Source: Myxococcales bacterium
Lineage (GTDB): Bacteria; Myxococcota_A; Polyangia; Palsa-1104
Direction: 5' to 3'
Assembly: GCA_023248835.1 (NCBI GenBank)
Contig: JAHFDU010000189.1
Coordinates: forward strand, 1-7,638
DNA length: 7,638 nt
The notes below the pieces were generated by a model. That model did no database searches. It saw only the letters and a list, made by a program, of their open reading frames with translations, and was not told the DNA's origin. Shown here piece after piece: positions 1 to 5,881 of this stretch. Position numbers and translations under genes: made by a program. The first letter of the stretch is position 1. Every line of letters starts with the position of its first letter.

Positions 1-600
1 TCGACGATCGCGCCGTCACTGCAGGCAGAGGAGCTGGCGCATCGCACGCGCAAAGACGCACGGCTGGTCGAGCTCATCTTGCGCGAATCGGTGTCGGTTT
101 CGCGCGCTGCACGCGATGTTCTTATCATGCGCCATCGTCTTGGCTTTGTTGCCGCCAACGCGTGCATTGACTGCTCCAACGCAGCGCCACTACACGCCCC
201 CGTCGGCAGCGGGCCGTGGGCGCTGCTGTTGCCTGAGAACCCCGACGCGTCGGCAGAAACATTACGCGCCGTGCTAACAGAGAGATTTTCTGCCGCTATC
301 GGAGTTGTGGTGAGCGATTCATTTGGTCGTCCATTTCGACTTGGCACTGTCGGCGTTGCCATCGGCATTGCGGGTTTGCCGCCACTGTGGGACCAGCGCG
401 GCAATAGCGATCTGTTTGGACGCAAACTTGAACACACCCTCACCGCACTCGGTGACCAAGTCGCGACCGCCGCCGATCTGGTGGCGGGACAGGGAGCCGA
501 GGGACGCGGTGCTGTCCTGGTGCGCGGGCTGCAATTTCCCGTCGAGAAGATCGGCGCCGGCGCGCTGCTCAGGCACGCGAGCGAGGATCTGTACGCATGA
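1..600 (+). CDS. cofE: Coenzyme F420-0:L-glutamate ligase CofE (5' partial)
   Basis: The GTP-dependent ligase CofE adds L-glutamates to F420-0 in the cytoplasm, making the gamma-linked tail of coenzyme F420. The frame is open from base 1, so the start lies upstream. About 199 residues are visible, and roughly 50 N-terminal residues are missing compared with the usual ~250. Family signatures are clear. An RLGFVAANACIDCSN segment matches the RLGLV..AAGVDGSN region of mycobacterial FbiB, followed by LLPENPDASAETLR and then VVVSDSFGRPFRLGTVGVAIG, which carries the conserved (S/T)D-GR--R-G-----G pattern. The near-end stretch AADLVAGQ..GRGAVLVRG is also typical. The protein ends soon after this, so it is a stand-alone ligase without the C-terminal nitroreductase-like domain of FbiB. 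A TTG at 79 could serve as a start but would cut into conserved sequence. The stop overlaps the cofD start (ATGA), which implies one operon and translational coupling. Confidence 0.93.
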   Translation, partial: STIAPSLQAEELAHRTRKDARLVELILRESVSVSRAARDVLIMRHRLGFVAANACIDCSNAAPLHAPVGSGPWALLLPENPDASAETLRAVLTERFSAAIGVVVSDSFGRPFRLGTVGVAIGIAGLPPLWDQRGNSDLFGRKLEHTLTALGDQVATAADLVAGQGAEGRGAVLVRGLQFPVEKIGAGALLRHASEDLYA

Positions 601-1502
601 ACGTCGTCGCTCTCTCTGGCGGAGTTGGCGGCGCCCGCCTGCTCTACGGACTTGAGCGCGCGCTGCCGCCCGGCGAACTCACCGCGATCGTCAACACGGG
701 GGACGATTTTATTCATCTCGGTTTGCGCATCTGTCCCGATCTCGACACCGTCATGTATACCCTCGCCGATCTCGGCGACGTTGAGCGCGGCTGGGGCTTG
801 GCAAACGAGAGCTTTGCCGCGATGGAGATGATCAAGCGCTACGGCGGCGCCGATTGGTTTTCACTCGGCGACCGCGATCTCGGCACTCACTTACTTCGCT
901 TAGAGGCCCTGCTTGCGGGAGAATCTCTGACCGCGATCACAGCGCGTCTGTGTCGCGCACTTTCAGTGAGCGCTACAATACTGCCAATGAGCGACGGCGT
1001 TTGCCCGACAAAGATTCAGACCGAGAGCGACGGTACGCTACCGTTTCAAGAATGGTTTGTCCGTGCCCGCGCGACGCCGAGAGTCAAAAAGGTGCGTTGC
1101 GCAAAGGGCACCGCTACCCGGCAGGTCACGGCTGCGCTCGAATGCGCCGATCTGGTGATCATCAGCCCGTCGAACCCATACGTATCGATCGATCCGATCT
1201 TGTCTCTGCCTGGCGTGCGCGCCCGCATCTCCGGCAAGCGCGTCGTCGCCGTCAGCCCGATCGTCGGCGGAGCGGCAATCAAAGGTCCCCTCGGCAGCAT
1301 GATCGAATCGCTCGCCGGTGTCGCCCCTTCTCCCACTGCGATTGCTCATCACTATGGTTCGATCCTGCGCGGGATGGTGCTCGAAAGTGGCGACAGATGC
1401 GAAGGCCTGCCCACGTTGGCGACGCGAACGGTGATGCGCGACCGAAATGATTCGGTACGACTCGGACGCGAGGTTCTGTCGTTCGCGCAAGAACTCTCAT
1501 GA
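597..1502 (+). CDS. cofD: 2-phospho-L-lactate transferase CofD (FbiA)
   Basis: CofD transfers the phospho-lactyl (or phosphoenolpyruvyl) group from its GDP-activated form, made by CofC, onto FO, giving F420-0 (or dehydro-F420-0). The 301-residue protein is normal length for the family. Visible motifs are the N-terminal nucleotide-binding loop GGVGGARL (8-15), NTGDD (33-37), GLRICPDLDTVMYTL (42-56), WFSLGDRDLGTHLLR (87-101), PMSD (130-133), TKI (138-140), PSNP..SI.PIL (191-202) and SPIVGG..IKGP (220-231). All are hallmarks of the CofD/UPF0052 superfamily, and the GDRDLG segment favours true CofD over the YvcK branch. The ATG lies inside the cofE stop codon (ATGA, 597-600), with GAGGA at 583-587 as a plausible ribosome binding site. 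Its own stop overlaps the cofC start in the same way. Confidence 0.96.
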   Translation: MNVVALSGGVGGARLLYGLERALPPGELTAIVNTGDDFIHLGLRICPDLDTVMYTLADLGDVERGWGLANESFAAMEMIKRYGGADWFSLGDRDLGTHLLRLEALLAGESLTAITARLCRALSVSATILPMSDGVCPTKIQTESDGTLPFQEWFVRARATPRVKKVRCAKGTATRQVTAALECADLVIISPSNPYVSIDPILSLPGVRARISGKRVVAVSPIVGGAAIKGPLGSMIESLAGVAPSPTAIAHHYGSILRGMVLESGDRCEGLPTLATRTVMRDRNDSVRLGREVLSFAQELS

Positions 1503-2176
1503 GCACCTGGGCGGTGGTACCGATGAAGAGTTTTCTTCGCGGAAAATCGCGACTCGCGTCAGTTCTTGGCGCGCCCGATCGCGCTGCGCTGTCGCGTGCG
1601 TTGTTTGAACACGTATTGTCGGCAGTACGCGATTGCCGCGTTATCGACGGTTGTCTGGTGGTCACCGACGGAGACGACGTCGCTCAAGTGGCAAGAGCGC
1701 TGGGCGCGGAGGTGTGGCCTCAGCCTAAGGGTGCATCGCTCGGCGAATGCATCGATGACGCACTCGGTTTGCTCGAGAACAAAGAAGTGGATCGCGCGCT
1801 GGTGTTGATGGCCGATCTGCCACTGGTCGACAGCCATACCCTCGATCGTCTACTCGAGCGCGTCAGCGAAAAACGATCGCGGGCCGATCTAGCGATCGCT
1901 CCGGACACGCACGAAGAGGGCACCAGTGCGCTGGTGCTGGCGCCACCTCGACGAATTGCCACCTGCTTTGGTCACGAGGATAGCTTCTCCCATCATCTCG
2001 CCCGCGCCGCTGAAGAAGGGCTGCACGTCGCCATCTTCCGCAATCCAAAATTGGCGTTTGACGTCGATACTCCAGCCGATCTGCGGCACCTACAAGAATC
2101 GCTGGGCGACGCGCCGGGACACCCGATTATCCTGAGCCTGTCGAAGGGCGGAAGCGAAATCGTGCGTCAGCCTTGA
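1499..2176 (+). CDS. cofC: 2-phospho-L-lactate guanylyltransferase CofC (FbiD)
   Basis: CofC condenses GTP with a three-carbon phospho-acid (2-phospho-L-lactate in archaea, phosphoenolpyruvate in mycobacteria, 3-phosphoglycerate in some proteobacteria) to make the GDP-linked donor used by CofD. The 225-residue protein has the nucleotidyltransferase layout. VPMKS..RGKSRLA (7-20) is the nucleotide-binding N-terminus. VVTDGDDVAQVAR..GAE (54-71) follows, then ADLPLV (105-110) with the metal-binding Asp. GTSALVL (141-147), FGHEDSFSHH (157-166) and DVDTPADLRHL (188-198) complete the pattern. The start overlaps the cofD stop (ATGA), and no strong ribosome binding site is seen, so translation is probably coupled. 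The last ~20 residues, after about position 203, do not look like family sequence and run through a dispersed-repeat motif (LSLSKG), overlapping the end of cofH. Which three-carbon substrate is used cannot be read from the sequence. Confidence 0.95.
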   Translation: MSTWAVVPMKSFLRGKSRLASVLGAPDRAALSRALFEHVLSAVRDCRVIDGCLVVTDGDDVAQVARALGAEVWPQPKGASLGECIDDALGLLENKEVDRALVLMADLPLVDSHTLDRLLERVSEKRSRADLAIAPDTHEEGTSALVLAPPRRIATCFGHEDSFSHHLARAAEEGLHVAIFRNPKLAFDVDTPADLRHLQESLGDAPGHPIILSLSKGGSEIVRQP

Positions 2177-3398
2177 GCTTGTCGTAGCTACCGAACAATG
2201 TGACAGGATCGCTAATCTGATCGAGTGGCTCTTGAATTTCCTCTGCCGCTTCCTCCTCCTCGGGCCACTCTTTGACGACTCGATACAGGGTGTCGCGCTG
2301 ACAAGGAACACGTCCGGCGTCGCGAATCGCGCGCCGCAGCGCGCGCGGCGACTGCAGTTGGCCATGTTTGGCACCAGCCGAAGTGGAGATCGATTCATTG
2401 ATCAGCGTGCCGCCCAGATCGTTGGCACCGCATTGCAAAAGCCACTCAGAAAATCGCAGTCCCTCTTTGACCCACGACGCTTGAATGTTGGGAATTGACG
2501 CGCCGAGCAGAATGCGGGCGAGGGCGTAGAGGCGAACCACATCGCTTCCGGTCGGGCCTTCGCGCAGATCGGTAAGTCCACTGCGCAAGAAAGCCGGCGC
2601 CTCTTCGTGGACAAACGACAGCGGCACAAACTCGGTAAAGCCGCCGGTCTCTTTTTGTAAAGAGCGCAACAGACACAAATGGCGCATGCGCTCTTCGTCG
2701 CTCTCGATGTGGCCAAACATCACCGTCGAAGTGGTGCGCAGACCGAGTGCATGGGCGGAAGTGATGACCTCGACCCATTCGGCCGTGGAAATTCGCCCGG
2801 GCGCCAATCGCTCGCGAACGTTGTCGTCGAGAATCTCGGCGGACGTACCCGGCAGCGATCCCAATCCGGCTTCGATCATCTCGGCAAGAAAATCGCGAAT
2901 CGAAATCCCGCGCAGCATTGCGCCGTACTTCACCTCTTCCGGCGACAACGCGTGGATGTGCAACGCTGGTGCAGCGCGACGGATGGCACGACAGAAATTG
3001 GCGTAAAAGTGCGGATCCATGCCCGGCGCAAGGCCAGCCTGGATGCAAACCTCAGTGGCTCCCATGCTTTGCGCCTGCAGTGCGCGCCTAACGATCTCGT
3101 TCTCGTCGAGAAAATAGCCCTCTTCCGAACGCCCACTACGAGAGAAAGCGCAGAACTTGCAAGACTTGTTGCAAACGTTGGTGAAATTAATGTTGCGGTT
3201 GATGACGTAGCCGACGCGATCGCCCACTTGCTGCCGGCGCAATTCGTCGGCTACAAGGACCAGCGCCTGCAAATCGCGCCCGCGCACCGCACACAGCCGC
3301 GTCGCTTCTTGCCATCCGAGCTCGCGTCCGTCGAGCACCGCCTCGAGTGACATTCGAACATCGCGACTCACGTCCGCAAGCAGTCGGCCTAACTCCAT
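2127..3398 (-). CDS. cofH: FO synthase subunit CofH (radical SAM 4-hydroxyphenyl transferase)
   Basis: CofH is a radical SAM enzyme. It cleaves tyrosine and joins its 4-hydroxybenzyl part to 5-amino-6-(D-ribitylamino)uracil, the first half of FO (deazaflavin) synthesis; CofG closes the ring. The [4Fe-4S] cluster motif CNKSCKFC lies at residues 76-83 (C76, C80, C83), preceded by YVINRNINFTN. Further family landmarks are EVCIQAGLAP, HIHALSPEEVKYGA, GLGSLPGTSAEIL, ERLAPGRIS, STVMFGHIE and TEFVPLSFVHEEAP, followed by NDLGGT..NESIS..AGA. This pattern separates it from the menaquinone enzymes MqnC and MqnE. The ATG at 3396-3398 has AGGAGA at 3403-3408 with 4 nt spacing. The first 10 bp overlap the end of cofG. 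The C-terminus ends in a short acidic stretch and then ..RFRFRPSTGSG, whose last residues are encoded by a dispersed-repeat motif shared antisense with cofC. Confidence 0.95.
   Translation of the reverse strand: MELGRLLADVSRDVRMSLEAVLDGRELGWQEATRLCAVRGRDLQALVLVADELRRQQVGDRVGYVINRNINFTNVCNKSCKFCAFSRSGRSEEGYFLDENEIVRRALQAQSMGATEVCIQAGLAPGMDPHFYANFCRAIRRAAPALHIHALSPEEVKYGAMLRGISIRDFLAEMIEAGLGSLPGTSAEILDDNVRERLAPGRISTAEWVEVITSAHALGLRTTSTVMFGHIESDEERMRHLCLLRSLQKETGGFTEFVPLSFVHEEAPAFLRSGLTDLREGPTGSDVVRLYALARILLGASIPNIQASWVKEGLRFSEWLLQCGANDLGGTLINESISTSAGAKHGQLQSPRALRRAIRDAGRVPCQRDTLYRVVKEWPEEEEAAEEIQEPLDQISDPVTLFGSYDKLKADARFRFRPSTGSG
2131..2147. repeat. Dispersed-repeat motif at the cofC/cofH tail overlap
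   Basis: The 17 bases CCTGAGCCTGTCGAAGG (reverse CCTTCGACAGGCTCAGG) match a short dispersed element that I recognise from many bacterial genomes, where it often gives spurious LSLSKG or PSTGSG peptides. Here it encodes LSLSKG in cofC on the plus strand and PSTGSG at the end of cofH on the minus strand. A degenerate direct copy may lie at 2172-2188 (13 of 17 bases the same, 41 bp downstream), but that part could equally be native cofH sequence. Copy number elsewhere in this genome is unknown. Confidence 0.55.
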
Positions 3399-4525
3399 CG
3401 TGTCTCCTGCATGCGCGCTTTAGCCGCAATCACGCGATCTCGCAACCCCTCGTCGAGAAAATCCGGTCGCTCGACATAGGAGTCATAAATCGGCAATCGC
3501 GGGCGCAGCGAAAAGCCGCCAGCGTAGAGCACCGAAGCGAGCTTTTGCAGATGAGGCCATGGATGTCCAGGGTTGATGTAGTCGGGTGTCAGTGGAGAGA
3601 TACCACCGAGATCGTTGATGCCGGCATCGACCAGCAGCGGCACATCGTCGTGGTTCAGATTCGGCGGCGCCTGCAGACTGATTTCCGGGTCGAGAATCAG
3701 CCGGGCGAGCGCCACGGTGTGGCCGACTTCGACGGCTGGCGGCTCCATTGCCGCGGCCATCTGCGTACTCACATGTGCGCGAAAGTTTTGCACGATCACC
3801 TCTTGAATGTGTCCGTGCGCGCGATGTAGCCTGCGAATCTCGAACAGTGCTTCGACCCGCTCGCGCAGCGTTTCGCCAATGCCAATGAGAATGCCGGTGG
3901 TAAACGGAATCTTCAGCTGACCAGCTTCGTCGATCATCTGGATCCGCACCGCCGGTCGCTTGTCGGGCGCATGGTGATGAACTTGACCGGGCTCGCACAA
4001 ACGATCACTCGCACTCTCAAGCATCAGGCCAAGGCTCACGTTGACCGATTTGAGGACGGTCATGTCCGCGAGCGACAAGATCCCCGCGTTGGTATGCGGC
4101 AACAGATCGCGCCCGAGCGCTTGCCTGCCAGCCCAGCCGAGATAATCGACGGTGGAGGAAAATCCCCAGCCGGCGAGCAGGTCGCGATAGGACTCAAACG
4201 TACTTTCCGGCTTGTCGCCGAGACAAAACAACGCTTCAACGCAATGTTGCTGTCGACCACGCAGCAACCAGTCGTCGACTTCGTCGGGCCGCATCGTCCA
4301 CATACCCGCCTGCTTCGGCGAGCGACGAAACGAACAGTAGTCGCAAAAATTTTTGCAAAGATTGGTCAGCGGTAAAAAAACTTTGGGCGAAAATGTGATG
4401 GTCGTGCCCCAAGCGCAGTCGCGCACCTGGCGCGCGCGCGCCATCAAGAGCTCGACCGGCTCATCGGCAAGTTCGAGCGTTTCTTGGATTTCGACAGACC
4501 CTATCGGCTCAATCGACGTTTGCAT
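3389..4525 (-). CDS. cofG: FO synthase subunit CofG (7,8-didemethyl-8-hydroxy-5-deazariboflavin synthase)
   Basis: CofG is the second radical SAM subunit of FO synthase. It converts the CofH adduct into the tricyclic deazaflavin FO, releasing ammonia. The cluster motif CKNFCDYC sits at residues 57-64 (C57, C61, C64) inside TFSPKVFLPLTNLCKNFCDY, a typical CofG/FbiC N-terminal block. Later landmarks are LPHTNAG, MLESASDRL, IPFTTGILIGIGET..ER, HIQEVIVQNFRAH and LVDAGINDLGGISPLTPDYINP, followed by HPWPHL, all CofG-like. At 378 residues it is a separate polypeptide, not the fused FbiC of actinobacteria. The ATG at 4523-4525 has no clear Shine-Dalgarno sequence; a promoter candidate close upstream would give a leader of only a few bases. 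The cofG end overlaps the cofH start by 10 bp, and its last codons contain the cofH ribosome binding site, so cofG-cofH form one operon. Confidence 0.95.
   Translation of the reverse strand: MQTSIEPIGSVEIQETLELADEPVELLMARARQVRDCAWGTTITFSPKVFLPLTNLCKNFCDYCSFRRSPKQAGMWTMRPDEVDDWLLRGRQQHCVEALFCLGDKPESTFESYRDLLAGWGFSSTVDYLGWAGRQALGRDLLPHTNAGILSLADMTVLKSVNVSLGLMLESASDRLCEPGQVHHHAPDKRPAVRIQMIDEAGQLKIPFTTGILIGIGETLRERVEALFEIRRLHRAHGHIQEVIVQNFRAHVSTQMAAAMEPPAVEVGHTVALARLILDPEISLQAPPNLNHDDVPLLVDAGINDLGGISPLTPDYINPGHPWPHLQKLASVLYAGGFSLRPRLPIYDSYVERPDFLDEGLRDRVIAAKARMQETRWS
3403..3408 (-). promoter_or_regulatory. Ribosome binding site of cofH inside cofG
   Basis: On the minus strand AGGAGA lies 4 nt before the cofH ATG and within the final codons of cofG. 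This fixes the cofH start and implies coupled translation of the two FO synthase subunits. Confidence 0.7.
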
Positions 4526-4538
4526 CTCAGCTACTGCA

Positions 4539-4566
4539 ACTATACAGAATCCAAGTAGAGCGTCAC
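4539..4566 (-). promoter_or_regulatory. Candidate cofGH promoter
   Basis: On the minus strand a -35-like GTGACG (4561-4566) and a -10-like TATAGT (4539-4544, 5 of 6 matches to TATAAT) are separated by 16 bp. Transcription would begin near 4532, only some 6-7 nt before the cofG ATG. This fits the lack of a clear Shine-Dalgarno sequence. The -35 element matches consensus at only 4 of 6 positions, so the call is tentative. Confidence 0.4.
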
Positions 4567-4573
4567 CTACTTG
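4552..4573. promoter_or_regulatory. CAAGTAG-N8-CTACTTG palindrome upstream of cofG
   Basis: A perfect 7-bp inverted repeat with an 8-nt centre encloses the candidate -35 element of cofG. This geometry suits a dimeric regulator that would block or aid RNA polymerase. The same arms recur at 5861-5881 with a 7-nt centre. No regulator gene is visible in the window, and binding is an inference. Confidence 0.4.
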
Positions 4574-4601
4574 AATCCCCGCAAGCGTTCACGCGCGCAG
4601 A

Positions 4602-4712
4602 TTTTTTACAGGGAGATCAGGAGATTAAGAGACCGATTTTCTTTGTTCAGAGCGAAAAGTTTGTCCATCAAGATCTTTTCTCCTGACCTCCTGATCTCCC
4701 TGTGAATTTTTT
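4602..4712. repeat. Long inverted repeat (16-bp arms, 64-nt loop) in the cofG/WD40 intergenic region
   Basis: The arms at 4608-4623 (ACAGGGAGATCAGGAG) and 4688-4703 (its exact reverse complement) match at 16 of 16 positions around a 64-nt loop. Inside the right arm the unit CTCCTGA(C/T) is repeated in tandem (4680-4687 and 4688-4695), so that arm looks extended by an 8-bp duplication. Both arms have a T6 run on the plus strand at their outer edges (4602-4607 and 4707-4712). It lies between divergent genes, so an ordinary terminator role is unlikely. It may be a small non-autonomous or REP-like element. No open reading frame or target-site duplication is evident. Confidence 0.5.
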
Positions 4713-4740
4713 CTGGGCCGGTGAACGGTGACGAATTTCT

Positions 4741-4746
4741 TATGAT
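4741..4746 (+). promoter_or_regulatory. Possible -10 element of the WD40 gene
   Basis: TATGAT matches the TATAAT consensus at 5 of 6 positions and lies 56 bp before the ATG at 4803. No good -35 hexamer is found 16-18 bp upstream, so this is a weak candidate. Confidence 0.25.
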
Positions 4747-4790
4747 CACTGTCGTCGTGTGAGATGATTCGCAAACAACCGGTTCACCCT

Positions 4791-4797
4791 AGGGAGG
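4791..4797 (+). promoter_or_regulatory. Ribosome binding site fixing the WD40 gene start
   Basis: AGGGAGG lies 5 nt before the ATG at 4803. This, together with the signal peptide that begins exactly there, favours 4803 over the in-frame GTG/ATG-type starts further upstream such as 4764. Confidence 0.75.
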
Positions 4798-4802
4798 CGT
4801 CG

Positions 4803-5033
4803 ATGCGCGCAAGACAGGTAGCAGCGTTTGCAGTCATACTTGGGTGGGCGTCGGCCCGCGGGGTTTTGGCGGCTGAGCGCGAAACGATCACTGCCGGTTT
4901 TCCGATTGAAGCGATGGCGATTTCGCCAAATGGCAAGCTCCTCGCCGTCGGTGGCCAACCACCAAGTTCCCGTCGCAATGTGGTGGTCTATGACATCGCC
5001 GGCAAGACCAAAAAAACTCTGAGCGATGTTTAG
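4803..5033 (+). CDS. Exported WD40 beta-propeller protein, N-terminal part ending at in-frame TAG
   Basis: This reading frame encodes 76 residues before a TAG stop. It opens with a Sec-type signal peptide: MRAR charged start, hydrophobic core QVAAFAVILGWASARG, and probable cleavage in VLA|AE near residue 23. The first propeller blade follows, with MAISPNGKLLAVGG (about 37-50) and NVVVYDIAGKTKKTL (about 59-73). The frame continues without any shift beyond the TAG into further WD40 repeats that end at 5867, so this is the front piece of one gene of 355 codons. As it stands the product would be an exported single blade, which cannot form a propeller. It is either a nonsense-mutated gene, a readthrough case or a sequence error. 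Its role is unknown; exported WD40 proteins often act as protein-binding scaffolds. Confidence 0.75.
   Translation: MRARQVAAFAVILGWASARGVLAAERETITAGFPIEAMAISPNGKLLAVGGQPPSSRRNVVVYDIAGKTKKTLSDV
5031..5033 (+). other. In-frame amber codon interrupting the WD40 gene
   Basis: TAG replaces codon 77 between ..TLSDV and LREMIVDLQFSPDGK, exactly where a WD40 blade links to the next. One transition from CAG (Gln) would explain it. TAG is the ordinary stop of cofG, the SDR gene, the lipoprotein gene, the macB-like gene and this gene's own end, so general reassignment is unlikely. Confidence 0.85.
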
Positions 5034-5867
5034 TTGCGCGAAATGATTGTCGATTTGCAGTTCTCGCCAGACGGCAAGTGGATCGCGGTCGGTAGTCACG
5101 CCGATGGCGTGCTGCTCAAGCAACTCGACTCGGGCAAGACTTATATGCTGGGAGAATATATCCAAGACGAAAGCGAGACCAAGATTCGCCTGTTTGACAT
5201 CAAAGATGAAAATCTCCACGGCTCCTGGCTACTCTGCTTTGCCTTCGTCGGCAACACCCTGGTGGCGCAGCTCAACAAGTGGGTGGTCGCGCTCGATCTG
5301 GGCAGCCTGAAGATCAAACGTGCGGTCAAGCTGGAAGATCGCCCGAGCGGCAGCAACGTACTGTTTGGCACCAACGGCAAAGTCATCGCCTGGGCCACCG
5401 ACGGCGGCGACGTACAGCTCGTCAATACCGAGAGCGGCGCTTCGATCAAAACCCTACAAGGGGTCAAGGCCTCGGCGCTCTATTTTTCCGCGGATGGGAA
5501 GCGGCTGTGGGTAAGCGTGCCGGCACAAGGAAACGACGACCAGCCGGTGGCGATTGTACAAAGCTACGATCTTTCCACCTTTCAGAAAGTCAAAGAGCTA
5601 AGCCACGCCACCAAAAAGATGTACTACAACGTGATCAACCTCGCAGTTTCGCCAAACGCCAAGTTGCTCGCCACCGGCGAAGCCGAGGAAACCACGGTGC
5701 GATTGTGGGGACTCGACAAAGACTCGCGCGCGGTGCTGATCGGCCACTCAAGCGGGCCGGAACATTTTTCCGCGATAACCGGAATTGTCTTCTCGCCCGA
5801 CGGCAAGACGATCTATGCAAGCGGCGGCGACGGCACCATCAAAGTCTGGGATGTGCCCGCCAAGTAG
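5034..5867 (+). CDS. WD40 beta-propeller protein, C-terminal part after in-frame TAG
   Basis: This piece carries the remaining blades of the interrupted WD40 gene, in the same frame as the signal-peptide part. Recognisable repeats are IVDLQFSPDGKWIAVGS (fragment residues 5-21), SNVLFGTNGKVIAWATDGGDVQLVNTESG (107-135), ALYFSADGKRLWVS (148-161), NLAVSPNAKLLATG..TTVRLWGLD (202-228), and a final canonical blade GIVFSPDGKTIYASGGDG followed by TIKVWDV (250-274). With the front part this makes about seven blades, the usual closed propeller. Independent translation could begin at TTG 5034 or ATG 5043, but neither has a Shine-Dalgarno sequence, and the product would lack the signal peptide. The repeats remain well conserved and free of further stops, which argues against an old pseudogene. 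The stop codon lies in the left arm of an 8-bp hairpin. Confidence 0.75.
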   Translation: MREMIVDLQFSPDGKWIAVGSHADGVLLKQLDSGKTYMLGEYIQDESETKIRLFDIKDENLHGSWLLCFAFVGNTLVAQLNKWVVALDLGSLKIKRAVKLEDRPSGSNVLFGTNGKVIAWATDGGDVQLVNTESGASIKTLQGVKASALYFSADGKRLWVSVPAQGNDDQPVAIVQSYDLSTFQKVKELSHATKKMYYNVINLAVSPNAKLLATGEAEETTVRLWGLDKDSRAVLIGHSSGPEHFSAITGIVFSPDGKTIYASGGDGTIKVWDVPAK

Positions 5868-5881
5868 CGATCGGCTACTTG
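5861..5881. repeat. CAAGTAG/CTACTTG hairpin over the WD40 stop codon
   Basis: An 8-bp perfect inverted repeat (CAAGTAGC, loop GATCG, GCTACTTG) includes the TAG stop at 5865-5867. Seven bases of each arm are the same as in the palindrome upstream of cofG (4552-4573). There is no following T run, so it is not a typical intrinsic terminator. Confidence 0.45.

Noticed and set aside
854..1450. 198-codon plus-strand frame inside cofD
   Set aside because: The Arg/Ser-rich translation is typical of an out-of-frame reading of a GC-rich gene, while cofD in the other frame has every family motif.
2679..3350. 223-codon open frame on the plus strand across cofH
   Set aside because: It is antisense to a clear radical SAM gene, its translation has no family resemblance, and it has no ribosome binding site; it is a shadow of cofH codon bias.
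2127..4525. Menaquinone (futalosine pathway) enzymes MqnC/MqnE instead of CofH/CofG
   Set aside because: The adjacent cofEDC genes and the specific CofG and CofH motif blocks fit F420 synthesis; no mqn partner is present.
4608..4712. Intrinsic terminator reading of the 16-bp inverted repeat plus T6
   Set aside because: The loop is 64 nt, three bases separate the stem from the T run, and no plus-strand gene ends upstream of it.
4764..4802. Upstream start for the WD40 gene
   Set aside because: The signal peptide and a strong ribosome binding site place the start at 4803; the extra residues would sit ahead of the signal peptide.
5031..5033. Pyrrolysine insertion at the in-frame TAG
   Set aside because: WD40 proteins are not a known pyrrolysine family, no pyl genes are visible, and TAG is a common true stop in this window.
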